Source of the DNA: Dissophora ornata
Taxonomy: Eukaryota; Mortierellomycota; Mortierellomycetes; Mortierellales; Mortierellaceae
DNA length: 64,000 nt
Direction: 5' to 3'
NCBI GenBank assembly: GCA_025201705.1
Contig: MU616589.1
Span: 13,706 to 77,705, forward strand
A model generated the notes under the pieces. That model saw only the letters and a list, made by a program, of their open reading frames with translations. It was not told where the DNA came from and made no database searches. This document shows positions 35,390 to 45,468 of the stretch, piece by piece (the first letter of the stretch is position 1; the number at the start of each line of letters is the position of its first letter). The position numbers and the translations under genes are program-made.

Positions 35390-35665
35390 ATGAACTCAAA
35401 GCTGGTTGAGACAGAGTTGAAGAAGCTCAAGAAGCCTCAGATATATGAAATGGCCAAGCGTCCAGAGTACCAGGTGCCCTTGGCAGTGGAGGAGATTACT
35501 CGCAGGTGAATTCCTCATCGACTTCATTATCATACAAAGAAAAGAAAAGAAAAGTGGTGCAGCCAATCTCATACACCGTTTACTTCTTATTCTTTGTACA
35601 GCCATGGCTACCATGACCTAGGGAGGAGCTTCATGATGAACTTTAATACTACATTAAAATGGTAG
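35390..35665 (+). pseudogene. Partial second copy of the transposase 3' region
   Basis: About 100 bp beyond the transposase end, the sequence encodes ELKKLKKPQIYEMAKRPEYQ then VPLAVEEITR. This is a diverged copy of the transposase segment DLKKCKKADLYGMAKQPEYQ then VPLAVK. A matching donor (CGCAG|GTGAAT, 35506) and acceptor (35601) follow, and HGYHDLGRSF replaces the FGYHVLWLPP of the next exon before a stop. The unit looks like a tandem partial duplication or a second nested relic. Confidence 0.6.
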
Positions 35666-35936
35666 CAAAGTCTTTTTTTTGGGCGTCAAGAGTGTAATCA
35701 CATGGGTATAAATCAGTTTTCTTCATTTTAGCTTCTTTCATCATTCATAGTCTGTTATGGTCTCGTCATCGCTCAGAAGACTGATGTACACTATAAAATC
35801 ACTTTGCACCTTTGTTTTAACTCCTGCCATACATTGTAATTTGTTCCCCTGCTCCTTGCTCCTCTGCTCAACTTTTCTCCTCACCCTCCACTCCCTACTC
35901 CTTGAACGTCCTCTCAACAGTCAACTCTCTCACTTG
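35641..35936. other. Short intergenic region
   Basis: Apart from the end of the relic copy at 35665, only T-rich and pyrimidine-rich promoter-like sequence is seen ahead of the XPG-like start. Confidence 0.4.
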
Positions 35937-38900
35937 ATGGGGGTCGAGGGTGTCTTTCCTCACCTAGAGGAGCAAAAAGTACTAACGCCTCGTGTGGACA
36001 TGGCCAACATCCGGGGCGTGCATGTCGACGTGCTCAGCCTCTATCACTCGTATATCAAGTCGACCCACAAAAGATTGACCTACGACGCTTTTCGACAAGA
36101 GCCCAACAGCGTCCAACATGCCGCCATCAACTCACAGATGGCCCAGTGTCTTCACAATAAGCTTTCCAAGACGTTTACTCAAACCCACGACACTGTACTT
36201 CATCTCGACGGTCCATCGACGTCTCAGAAGGCGCGGGCGCGAGGGGCAAGGAGAAGCCGAAGAGCCAAGGACCTGCAAGATGTGAGGGATCTCTCGGAAA
36301 AGATTCTAATGATCGTGGCCACCGCCAACACCACTTCGGGCTCCAAGAGAAGGACGCAGAGACGCAAGCTGCTTCGACTGAACCAAAAGTTGAAGGAGCG
36401 TTGGGGTATGGCAAGGACAATCGATACAGGAATGAAGGCTGACCAAGCAGCTGGATTAGAGGAGCTTGGCTGGGAGATGTGTCGTTGCCAAGGAGAAGCA
36501 GATGTCTGCATCGGTCGGAGGGAGAATAAGCTCGCTGGCCAGGTTGTGGTGGCCTCATGTGACTCCGATATGCTTTTCCACGGTGTAAAAGAGCTGCTTA
36601 GGAAGGAGCCTGGAGCCGACGTCTACACCTCTTATAGCGTTGCGGATGTGATCCAGATGCTGCAGGTGAACGAGGCGCAGTGGGTTGTGGCCGGCGTCGT
36701 CACAAACAACGATTACACCGGGCAAATCCGAGGTCAGTCATTCAAGAAGAACTTGGCCGTACTCCGCGAGTGCGACGCCGTCGACAAGCAGGACATATTG
36801 CATCAATATTGCGCAAAGATGGGGGTCAGCAGCACAAGATTCGACTCTGCAACGGACGTCGTTTTCAAGAGGCTCGAGACGACAGAGACCGACTCGACAA
36901 GCAGCGATGGAGTCGACGGCGATATGAAAGAGATGGTGAACGTTGTCACCAAGTACGTGAAGCAGTAAGTGTCAGGGGGCTTCAGGAATTACCCATTGTC
37001 TATTTTCAACTGCTGAACGACTATTTATTTTCGGTAGGACAAGGACAAACAAAGCGCACGAGGCTTCTGGCCCATAGGAGGGGGTGGCCAAGAGTCCATG
37101 ACTGCAGGGAGTGTCACAGCCAGCAAAGACAAGAGCAGCAAGCGCTCGGCTCTGTAAGTTAATAATTGCTACCTTCCATTGACGAAGAAAAAGAAATAGC
37201 GATGCTGATCCATCCTGCGACATCACTTAGGCGGTGTACCTCTGGCAATGAGTACAGGGCCAAGGAGTTCACCTAACCCGTCTTCAGTGCAGATGATGAG
37301 TCGGGTCCGGCCAAGCGCAAAGCTCAGAAGCAGCTGACCAAGAAGCGCATGAAGCAAGCTCGGAAGCCTCGCCAAAATGTTAAACGGGATCGCGCGTCCA
37401 AAAGGGCGCGACAGGAGCAAGAAGTTCAAGACGCAGGAATTCTAAAGAAGCGCCGCAAGCGCAACCCTGGAAATATGATCGGTGATGTTCTGAAGAGTAC
37501 CCACCACATTGTCACTCTAAACGTCGGTACAGTCGATCATCGGCTTCGGGTGGGTTTGGAAAAGAACTACGGCAGCAGCAGTCAGGGTGTCCACCAACAC
37601 ATTATCTCGACTATCCAGGATATCGTAAAACTCAACACCGATTTGCTTCGATGTGGTGTCATGGCCGTCATGAACTTCATTAACACCGTCGTGTCCGACA
37701 ACCCATCCATCAACATCACCTCCAGCGACATTGCCACTCGACGCGAGAATTTGCAATTCATCGCATATGACAAATATGGGTACTTCGGCACGTTGGTCAA
37801 GGCTCTGTACCGTGGAGAGGACAGCATCAAAGGGCGCGGCCCCAGCTTTGACGCTGCAGTGAGGACGGCCGAGATGTTCAAGGCTATGCCTGGCGACAAG
37901 GGCAGACTGATCCAGAGGATCGGGAGCTGTTTAGATCACTCAGCACCATCGCACATTATGGAGCAGGTCGGCCAGACTCTGAGCGACATGGTGCGGTGCC
38001 ATATCAGGGCGTTTGTCTCGGAGCTGAGGAAAAGGTATGCACACCGACCATGTTTTTTTTTTTTTTTTTCCTTTTTCTCGAGTCTGTCTGGTAAATATCC
38101 GCATGTACTGACAGCCTTCCCTTCCTTGTCTTCATCAATACGCTACATCTACTAGGTAGCAACATGGAGCCCCGAGTGGGCAGCTACTCAGGACGGATTG
38201 GCGTTGTTAGAGACGATCGACGACCTCGGCGTATCCCCAACCCATGACCCCGTGTCCCTGTTTTGGATCTTGAACACGACGCTGCCGGCTACGAAGCGTC
38301 TGGCATACCTCCCCATGCCCGTGTTCAAGGACAACTTTTGTGTTGTTAGCGAGAAGCAGCTCATGGAGGCAGTCATGAGACTAGGATGCAGCAAAGCAGC
38401 AAAATATAGTGTCGTCGAGTTGTTTGGGGAGTCAAAAGCAGCGCAGGAAATGACGCAGTCGCACCCTAGAGAACTCTTTCGCCGGTTGTTCTTTCATGGA
38501 AAACAGACCAACTACGACCGGCATGCCGGTGTGGCCAACCCCAGCAACAAGACGATTCCTCACCTGCTTGATTTGGAGACGTTGCCATGCCATGACGAGT
38601 TGGAGTCTCTCGAACACGAGGATGCGTCTTCGGCAACATACAAGAACGCGAAGGATTATGTCAAGACTGCCGTCAAAGAGCATGTGCTAGCGCTAGATGG
38701 TGCCACACGAGCCTGCAAGTACGCCCTTTCAGGCAGCCTACACATTGATGGCCAACAACCCAAAATCCACGCACACAGTTTGGTGCACCCAATGAAGAAG
38801 CCTGAGGCCAACACCAGCTCCGCACCGCCCACCTCCTCCACCAGGTCCAAAATGGATTACCTGCCTGTCGCCATTCCCGACCCGGAGGCATTAGAGAGCA

Positions 38901-39846
38901 AGTTCGGCGACCAGGACAGCCACGTCGTCCTTGGAAAGCATTCGCTCCGAGCTGCGTCCAAACCATTTGGATCGAGAAGCTGTCGATGATCTGGAGGAAG
39001 CGCTCAATGCTTTCCAGCACTTGACCTCCATTGAGACGCTGACCGATGTGCTCAAGGAGCACTATCCAAGAATGAGGGGCCTTGGACGCAGCACCCGGAG
39101 TCAGGAGTTGGCACACATTTGGCGAGTCTTTGATACGATGTAAGTGTTAAGTTACTTTGGAGAATATGCTTGACAAAATATTTTAGTACACGATACTAGC
39201 CTTGGTCTCCTATTTGGTTTGATATTTTATTAGGATGGACATGTGGGAGGGGCTAACTTCGACAAGTGGCTGGCGGGAAGGCTGGTTTGCTTCCAACGTC
39301 CACGGCCCTCTGCTTTCTATCATCAAATCAATCGACAATACTGAGTACGGGATGACGGACATAAAGAGCAGGGCATTGGACCTCCACAAGGAAGACCTGC
39401 GACACGATGCCCTGCTTTTCCACGTCGGACTGAAGGTCGATTTGGTCGTGATGGAAGCAAAGCTGCATTCCCAGCTAGCAGGACGGCGGGCCGACCTCAT
39501 GAATGTCGAGAAGGCGATGATAGCCAACCTCCGCCTTCTTCTGCGCCACGTTCCTGATGACGATCCGCACCGCATCGCTGGGGCGCGCACTTTCGGCACC
39601 CTTTGCTCAGGATACACCATTTCGTTCCTGGAGGCGCGACTAGATTGTGGCAATTACCTCATCTATGTCGTGGGCAAAACGGAGGTGCCGATACAAGCCT
39701 CGATGTCGTTCAAGCTCGCTGACACGGTACAGGCGGCGATATCTTTCAAAAGAAGAATTCAGGCAAGCGTGGATTGTGTGCTCCATGCCCGATCCATCTC
39801 AAGCCTGAATTCTTCCACTGGATCATCAGGATCGATACTAGCCTAG
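35937..39846 (+). CDS. XPG/FEN1-like nuclease-domain protein with large uncharacterised C-terminal region (frame-disrupted as read)
   Basis: The start MGVEGVFPHLEE is the XPG N-terminal pattern. Acidic active-site positions of the FEN1/XPG superfamily are kept: VHVDVLS, VLHLDGPST, CQGEADVCIG, ASCDSDML and TNNDYT. Exon 1 runs 35937 to 36956 or 36964. Further exons are 37038..37153, 37288..38034, 38156.., ..39139 and 39234..39846. After about residue 345 comes a basic linker (KRKAQKQLTKKRMKQARK), then about 800 residues I do not recognise. Three joins are out of phase: exon 1/2 (repaired by one more G at 36965), exon 3/4 (one more A at 38030-38033) and within exon 4 (one C fewer at 38920-38921). 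They may be assembly errors or early decay. A structure-specific nuclease is the natural inference; the substrate is unknown. Confidence 0.6.
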
Positions 39847-39910
39847 ATCTTCCCACAACCATCATCGTTTCATTATTTCATTTCAGAAAAAATAAATAAC
39901 GTACGCCATC

Positions 39911-39928
39911 AAAAAAAAAAAAAAAAAA
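39911..39928 (+). repeat. Poly-A tract (18 bases)
   Basis: The run of 18 A lies about 65 bp after the XPG-like stop codon. An AATAAA-like signal (aaaaataaataa) stands just before it, so it may mark a genomically encoded or retroposed 3' end. Confidence 0.8.
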
Positions 39929-40346
39929 GTTTCAGCCCTGGAGATATTCCTCATCAAGTTTTGAGAAGGGAAGGTACATACATCGATCTACAACTTTGCT
40001 CTATGAGTTAACATTAATGTTGCAGGGCCATAGGGACAGGCACGATGAGATTTTGTTACGCAGAAACGGCGGCGATGGTGGGATCCTCTTCAGGAGCAGT
40101 GGCATCCGCAAGAGCTGCGTCAGTGTCAGCGTCAGCGTCAACATGGCAATGTTGGCACCTACGCTCGCACACGGGCTCGCAGTTGCGCTTGCACCTTTCC
40201 CTGCATTCATAATCAGATCCGTCATACGCAATGCAATTGGAGAAGCACCCCTCCTCGTCTTCATGGCATGCCTTCTTGCACTCGACCTCACAGGGCTTGC
40301 ATCTCTCCTGGCACTTATGCTCGCCAACCTCGCACCTTCCCTTGCA

Positions 40347-41171
40347 CTAGCCCTTGCCAGACCCGCATTCCTTCCCGCATGCCCACTCCCTATCCTTGCA
40401 TGCGTCATCGCACTCCTTATCCCAAGTCTCGCACGCCTCATCACACACCTTTTCAGCTTTCCCACATCCCTCCCTGCAGTTATTCTTGACTTCGCACAGC
40501 TCGCAAAGCGTCGGAATCACGCAAGCTTGGAGGCAAAAATTGCACACAGTTTTGCAACTCGCTGATAAACCTATGGGAGAAAGTCCCTTAGACTGTGTGC
40601 ACGTCTCTAGGCAATTGCTGCTGGCACAAATATCACCGCAGATTTCTTCTTTCCCATCAACTTCACTGAATATGTCCGTGCACCTGACAATGCAGCTCAA
40701 GTGCCCTGAGCAAACGTCTTGGGACGTCATTTCAAAAATATCCGTGCATGTATCAATAGCCTTCGTGTCGCAGCCCAAGTTGCATGGACCCTCGGCGTCC
40801 TTGCACTTATTCTTGCACTCGCCTTTGTGGTGCTCGCAATTGCCCTTGCACTCGCCCGTTCGGTTCCTGCACTTTTCTTCGCAACCATGCTCGAGCTTGC
40901 ACTCTTCATCACACTCCTGCCCACCAAACTCGCACTTGGCCTTGCACTCATGTTCGCACTCGGGGAAAGGAAGCGTGATGATCTTGTTTCTGCACTTCTT
41001 GTGATGGTGTTGGTGATGCTTTTTGTGCCAAAGGGCTTCCTCCACAATTGTCTCAGCACTTGACGACACCAGCGTGGAGGCCTCGACCCTAGTCTGCGGG
41101 ACCTCTTGTATGGCAACCGAGGAAGCGACGGCAAAGGTAGTGATCAACAGAACACTGAACAGGTTCTTCAT
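40347..41171 (-). CDS. Secreted Cys-rich protein with CxxxC repeats
   Basis: The single exon gives 274 residues. Residues 1-20 (MKNLFSVLLITTFAVASSVA) are a clear signal peptide. A His-rich patch (HKKHHQHHHKK) follows near residue 50. The rest has 36 cysteines, mostly in C-x3-C pairs (CEHEC, CKAKC, CDEEC, CEEKC...) separated by short charged loops. This suggests an extracellular disulphide-rich or metal-binding protein; I cannot name the family. The frame stops at TAG (40349-40347) but then stays open to TAA at 40058-40056. That gives 96 more residues with 15 more cysteines in the same C-x3-C rhythm (CKGRC, CQERC, CKKAC...), so the true or ancestral protein was about 371 residues. No introns are needed. 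Confidence 0.75.
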   Translation of the reverse strand: MKNLFSVLLITTFAVASSVAIQEVPQTRVEASTLVSSSAETIVEEALWHKKHHQHHHKKCRNKIITLPFPECEHECKAKCEFGGQECDEECKLEHGCEEKCRNRTGECKGNCEHHKGECKNKCKDAEGPCNLGCDTKAIDTCTDIFEMTSQDVCSGHLSCIVRCTDIFSEVDGKEEICGDICASSNCLETCTQSKGLSPIGLSASCKTVCNFCLQACVIPTLCELCEVKNNCREGCGKAEKVCDEACETWDKECDDACKDREWACGKECGSGKG

Positions 41172-41641
41172 TTTTGAGAAAGTGGATCTTGGAGATTGTT
41201 AACGGGAGACTGCGTTGATTCTATCAGATGTGGGAGGGAAAGGCGGCAGGATGGGCTAAAGATGACAAGAAAGAGTGATGTTCTCAGGATTTAAAAATAA
41301 TGAAGAAAATGCTTTTGCGCACATCAATCACCATTTGTCGCCATCATCGGTGCTTATTCAAGTTGATACCAAGGAGTTTGAAAGCCCGCATTCCATGCAT
41401 TTCGAGTATGTCCGGCATCAAGGGCTTCAACAGAAGAAAATAAGGGGAAAATGGACGTTAGTGGTGGTTGTGAAAACAGAGATGACAAGGATCTGTCCCT
41501 TCATTTAACAGCGCAAAGAACGAGAAATCTGCCTAGAGAATTTGATTTGTTCGACGCATTGATGAAGGCAGGAATATTTATCCTGAGCTGGAATGACACC
41601 ATTATCATGGGTTCATTGAAAAAGACGGTTACACCTCTACG

Positions 41642-41700
41642 AGTGTCAGGCAACCCCCAAAATGTTAACCTCCAAAATAGAGTGGGTAATCTCCAAAATC
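41642..41700 (+). repeat. Left terminal inverted repeat
   Basis: Reads AGTGTCAGGCAACCCCCAAA, then ATGTTAACCTCC, then GGTAATCTCCAAAATC. Its reverse complement matches the right arm with a few substitutions. Confidence 0.7.
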
Positions 41701-42265
41701 AAGGTGCACCGTCAACAGGTTTCAGAAAATGCCCTGAGTTCTTTTTCAACTCTGCTCTTTTTTTTTCAATTGGATACTCGCGTATCGACTCGACAGCAGC
41801 TGGAGTTTCGTTTCCAGGCTCAAGCTGAAGTCGAAGCTGAGCTTCAGCCTTGACTCGACGGCCGTCAACAGCAGCCGGCAGCTAAAGGCACAAAGTAAGA
41901 GGACGGATAACAAGTGACTGGAACCTGCTCGCTCACATCCCCAAGGTGTTCAAGCTTAACATCAGGCTTCGACTTGATGAGCGGAAACAGCGATACTCCA
42001 GAAGGCTAGGCGCTTACTGTCAAGAAAAACTAGTGACAATAGCAAGAGGGGCTAGATAGCGATTCCTCGATAACAGTTGTCGCCACCTTATGATATTTGC
42101 TAAATCTACATCATCAGACTCGACACCAGTCTCTTCGCCATTGACATATATGACTTCTTGGGAAGTGCTTGGGAGAGATACCCCATACAGAATGTCAATA
42201 TGGGAGTCATCCTCCAAATTCTGGATCTGCAGGACCGCGAAATTAAAACCGTACGGGTCTTGAGA

Positions 42266-42568
42266 CTACGAGCTCTGGCTCTCAGGGCGAGGTGTGGGGG
42301 ATGACAGATCAAACTCGTCTTGTGGGGGCTCGCCCTTGACAGTCTGGGCTAAACTGTTGTCGCGTCCTCTTGCAGTTTCAGAAGAGGGCTGACGCACCTG
42401 GACCTGGATAGAAGTAGGTTGATGCACCTGTGTCTGAGAAGGAGTGGGTTGGCGAGCATCGATATGATAGAGGATATTGTCAATCAGCTCCTTCTGGTCT
42501 TGGGTATGAGCAAAGGGCCTGAAAACTGCAGCAGCCATTTTCATAACTGAAGAAAAGATGTCTGCCAT
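42266..42568 (-). CDS. Small hypothetical protein inside the inverted-repeat element
   Basis: A 100-codon frame from the Met of MADIFSSVMKMAAA to a stop at 42266. Its Gln/Pro/Val-rich centre has loose repeats (TQVHQPTSIQVQVRQPSS). A further frame at 42020-42231 could be a second exon, but no good donor-acceptor pair joins them. I do not recognise it, and it may not be coding. Confidence 0.25.
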   Translation of the reverse strand: MADIFSSVMKMAAAVFRPFAHTQDQKELIDNILYHIDARQPTPSQTQVHQPTSIQVQVRQPSSETARGRDNSLAQTVKGEPPQDEFDLSSPTPRPESQSS

Positions 42569-42583
42569 TGCGATTGGATGCAA

Positions 42584-43263
42584 TGTTGTAGCAGGTGTGA
42601 ACTGGGGGTTGAAGTGGAGACGATGCAGAGCAAACGGTGCCCGTGGCCGATCTTCATATATGTTTCCTCTTTTTTATTTTTGGAATTGAAGTGTGGCATC
42701 TTTTGGCATCCATGGGATCTTCGGTACCCTTGGGATCCTCGGCGTTCATATGAATCCTCAAAGTCCATAAGAATCTCCGATGTTTATATGAAATCGGTGT
42801 CCATAGGTATCCTTCACTTAAAAGCGCGTCTTCAGCAAAAGAAAAAAAAAAAGCGGGATCAACGCGTCTGCACATTATTACCCAATTATTTTGGTAGTAA
42901 AGTTAGTTGAATATGCGGTGAAAAATCGCGCATCTATGCGCTCAGAGTCGGACTGGAGGCCCCGAGAGAGGCCCCGGCACCAGGCATGGATACCTCACAT
43001 GTGAAAGTAGCCTGTACATGCTATTTGTGAAACCTGTTGATGGTGCATCGATATTTTGGAGGTTACCCTCTTTATTTTGGGGGTTAACGAAATGCCATCA
43101 TCGCAATTTAGGAGGTTAACATTTTAGAGGTTACCTGACACTGTTCTGGGGATTCGAGCCTACTGGCCAGGGGCGGCCGTGAAAGAACATCGACACGTCT
43201 GCTGGACCAGTGCATCTCCATGGTTTCTATCGTTTATTAGCTCTCTGGATGTAGCATTTCCCT
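42584..43263. other. Non-coding stretch
   Basis: Contains the right arm of the inverted-repeat element and A-rich sequence near 42838-42852. No gene is recognised. Confidence 0.5.
43048..43142 (-). repeat. Right terminal inverted repeat
   Basis: Contains ATTTTGGAGGTTACCC, ATTTTGGGGGTTAAC and TTTAGGAGGTTAACATTTTA, ending CCTGACACT. Relative to the left arm it holds an extra unit of about 30 bp. Confidence 0.7.
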
Positions 43264-43650
43264 TCACTCTGTGTCTTTGACAAGTTTGACACTATCAAAC
43301 TCCATGAACATGAACTCCCCCTCGACAGTCTGGTGGCCCTCATATTCAATGCGGTATCCATTGTACAGTTCGGGAACAGTCAGGACCATCGTATGGAACT
43401 CGCCCAGCTCACCGCCCATGTCAACTTCCTTCTCTCTCAGCTCAAGGGTATCCTTCATAAACGTCGATGTCAGCAACAACATCTCCCCTTCAACAATAAA
43501 AGTCGTCATGTACTTCGTATCGACCCGCAGTTGGCATTCGCTGGAGAACTTGCCCCTTATTGACCAAATCCTTTCACCGGTGCTGAATCCATCAGTGATC
43601 CAAATCTTTTCACCGGTGAACAATCCGGTCAGATATCCAAATCCTTTCAC
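43264..43650 (-). CDS. Hypothetical protein with duplicated TGE(K/R)IW motif
   Basis: A 128-codon frame. The N-terminal 30 residues are two copies of a short motif (LFTGEKIWITDG, FSTGERIWS) encoded by a local tandem DNA repeat that continues upstream. The remainder (about residues 33-128) looks like a compact beta-rich domain (YMTTFIVEGEMLLLTSTF..., YNGYRIEYEGHQTVEGEFMF) that I cannot assign. The repeat suggests the 5' end may be altered or the true start lost. Confidence 0.35.
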   Translation of the reverse strand: MKGFGYLTGLFTGEKIWITDGFSTGERIWSIRGKFSSECQLRVDTKYMTTFIVEGEMLLLTSTFMKDTLELREKEVDMGGELGEFHTMVLTVPELYNGYRIEYEGHQTVEGEFMFMEFDSVKLVKDTE

Positions 43651-43712
43651 CGATCAACTTCACCGGTGCTGAATCCATCGGTTAACCAGATCTTTTCACC
43701 GGTTACAATCAC
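43566..43712 (+). repeat. Tandem repeat with CACCGGTG palindromes
   Basis: About four imperfect copies of a 30-45 bp unit built on TTTTCACCGGTG and CTGAATCCATC(A/G). Each carries the CACCGGTG/ACCGGT palindrome or a variant of it. Confidence 0.75.
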
Positions 43713-43763
43713 TGAAATTATTTCAGTTGTGATCTAGCCATGCCCAATGTATTGGTGCTGTTG

Positions 43764-43765
<2 letters not shown>

Positions 43766-43817
<52 letters not shown>
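43766..43817 (+). repeat. (TC)25 microsatellite
   Basis: About 25 CT/TC units, starting about 30 bp beyond the 3' end of the TYW3-like frame. Confidence 0.95.
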
Positions 43818-43819
<2 letters not shown>

Positions 43820-43848
43820 TCTTCGTTTCTTTCTAACCCACGGTTTAT

Positions 43849-44322
43849 TTATTTGTCTTCCATCAAGACGACTCTGTGAGCCTCCGGTCCGAAAAGCATC
43901 TCGACAATCCAGTGCTGGTCATTGGAATCCTTTTGCTGCGATGGAAAGACGACGGGGTCGTGGCTGACATAAAGCCATTGCCCGCCTTTTGCCCGCTTGG
44001 CTGCCTCAATGGCTGCCAGTGATGTGTTCTCTTCATATCCTCTTGATACCTGTGGATCCTCCTCTTCAAAGCCATCGATGCCGGTGTATTGTGTCGAGTC
44101 TACAGCAGCAACGGTAGCTTGCTGGGATTCGTCCAGACCTTCGAGATAGGTGCAGATGCGTCCAGAACAGGAGGAGGTAGTGACATAGTCCTGGTGGTTG
44201 TTGATAAGGATGATGAGCGGCAGCAGCGGTTCATCCACGTATCCTTTGGGGGACTTGTCAGGCGTGTTCGAGTTCAAGGCTACGAGGATCGTCTTTTTGC
44301 GGGTGGCGAATCCATCAGACAT
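43849..44322 (-). CDS. TYW3-like (wybutosine-synthesising methyltransferase) N-terminal fragment
   Basis: From the Met of MSDGFATRKK the frame gives 157 residues with hallmarks of TYW3: DKSPKGYVDEPLLPLIILIN, the conserved TTSSCSGRI and GGQWLYVSHDPV. TYW3 methylates an intermediate of wybutosine at position 37 of tRNA-Phe. Family members run about 250-270 residues. The C-terminal half, which normally contains FEPxxLHV-type and GFRxSG-type blocks, is missing: the frame ends at 43849 close to a TC microsatellite. It is therefore probably truncated and inactive, or a missed intron hides the rest, which I could not find downstream. An open extension upstream to 44622 has no TYW3 similarity. Confidence 0.6.
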   Translation of the reverse strand: MSDGFATRKKTILVALNSNTPDKSPKGYVDEPLLPLIILINNHQDYVTTSSCSGRICTYLEGLDESQQATVAAVDSTQYTGIDGFEEEDPQVSRGYEENTSLAAIEAAKRAKGGQWLYVSHDPVVFPSQQKDSNDQHWIVEMLFGPEAHRVVLMEDK

Positions 44323-44658
44323 TGTTCTTTTGTTGTTGCTGAGTTGGTTGATCAAAGAGCTTTTATTTTTTTGGGCTGAACTCTTTTGTGACTGTCCGTC
44401 ATTTTCAGAAGACAGTTGAACGCGCCGCCATCTTTGCAGCGCTCGACATACCCGAGATCCTTCTCTGCGCCGACAGAGTGCTTTGGCCTCAACGAGGTCT
44501 GGTTCGATTGCCTTCATATCTACAGAGGCCGACGATCCATGAAGCGGACAATCGTTGGCGTCGTTGTCGGGCGGTTGCTGTAGATCCGCGAGAATGGTGT
44601 ATGATGTTTTGGCGGTCTCCATTATCGTGTTCTTGGTGACAGGATTTCGTCGTGTACG

Positions 44659-45030
44659 CTAGTCTTGCGACAATTTGACTATGGCATTCTCTAGGCCCGA
44701 CCGCCTTTGCTTCAACACGTAGTAGGCAGTAGCGGGGGAGTTTCTTTGCCTTTGCAGGAAACTCCTCCCGGTGCTCGTATATCTCGCGTATCGTGGACTT
44801 TGGGATATCACACCCAATAAGTCGCCGAATGAGACCTTGTGCAGAATGTCAGCCTGCCGAAGAATAAAGATATAGTCGTATACGTCGATGTACTCGAGTT
44901 TCTTGTGTATGGGATAGCACGTCTTCAACATTGATATTTTGTTGTCGTCGCGTGTTGGGAGCACAAGTGCCGACTCCATATACTCGTTCTTTGCACAATC
45001 GAGAAGGATTTGATACTGCTCCAGTCGTCT
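44659..45030 (-). CDS. Hypothetical exon, possibly part of the neighbouring XPG-like gene
   Basis: An open stretch of about 123 codons starts after a possible acceptor (GAGCAG, ending 45031) and reads naturally: RRLEQYQILLDCAKNEYMES..., KLEYIDVYDYIFILRQADIL..., then a stop at 44659. It lies downstream of the XPG-like frame on the same strand and could be its 3' exon. I recognise no domain. Confidence 0.3.
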   Translation of the reverse strand, partial: RRLEQYQILLDCAKNEYMESALVLPTRDDNKISMLKTCYPIHKKLEYIDVYDYIFILRQADILHKVSFGDLLGVISQSPRYARYTSTGRSFLQRQRNSPATAYYVLKQRRSGLENAIVKLSQD

Positions 45031-45468
45031 CTGCTCTCAATGTCTTAATCTCAGATTTGGTGAACGTTTTGTTTCTTAGTGGGGCTACGCTGGCCGGAGG
45101 CACACCCGTCTTCTTTTCTGAAGCCAGTTGGGTCGACGTCGAGTCTTGCCCATGTTTGTTGGTGGCGATTGCTGCTTACTGCCTGCGTTGTCTACAGTGA
45201 ACGTCATCTAAAGCCGACAAGAAAAGAAAACGCAGATCAATAGATTTTGATTCTCTTGACAAAATAGCGTTGTCCGCATGTCGAAAAGACGAGTGGATGA
45301 AAAGTTACAAAAACCCAGCGTTCTGGTTGGTCTGAAAGACTGTGACTGCCGAAGTTATGTTTTGGATAGGGTACGGGATGCATGGGTGGGGATAATGGAC
45401 TGGTGGTGCGAAAACTATGATAAACGGCACCGTAAAAAATGGCTTCAAATCATGAATTTAAAGCGTCG

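Larger units (their letters stand above)
41642..43142. mobile_element. 1.5-kb element with long terminal inverted repeats
   Basis: The left end AGTGTCAGG at 41642 is mirrored by CCTGACACT ending at 43142. The inverted similarity runs inward for about 60 bp on the left and 95 bp on the right, and the right arm carries an internal duplication. Both arms are built from short units (CCTCCAAAAT, AATGTTAACC, GGTAATCTCC and complements). The interior has no transposase, so it is either non-autonomous or a large MITE. No clear target-site duplication is visible beside the ends. A weak reading frame (42266-42568, minus) lies inside. Confidence 0.65.

Noticed and set aside
40001..41134. Several long frames in both strands around the Cys-rich gene
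   Set aside because: Shadows created by the regular TGC/GCA spacing of the C-x3-C repeats; only the signal-peptide frame is sensible.
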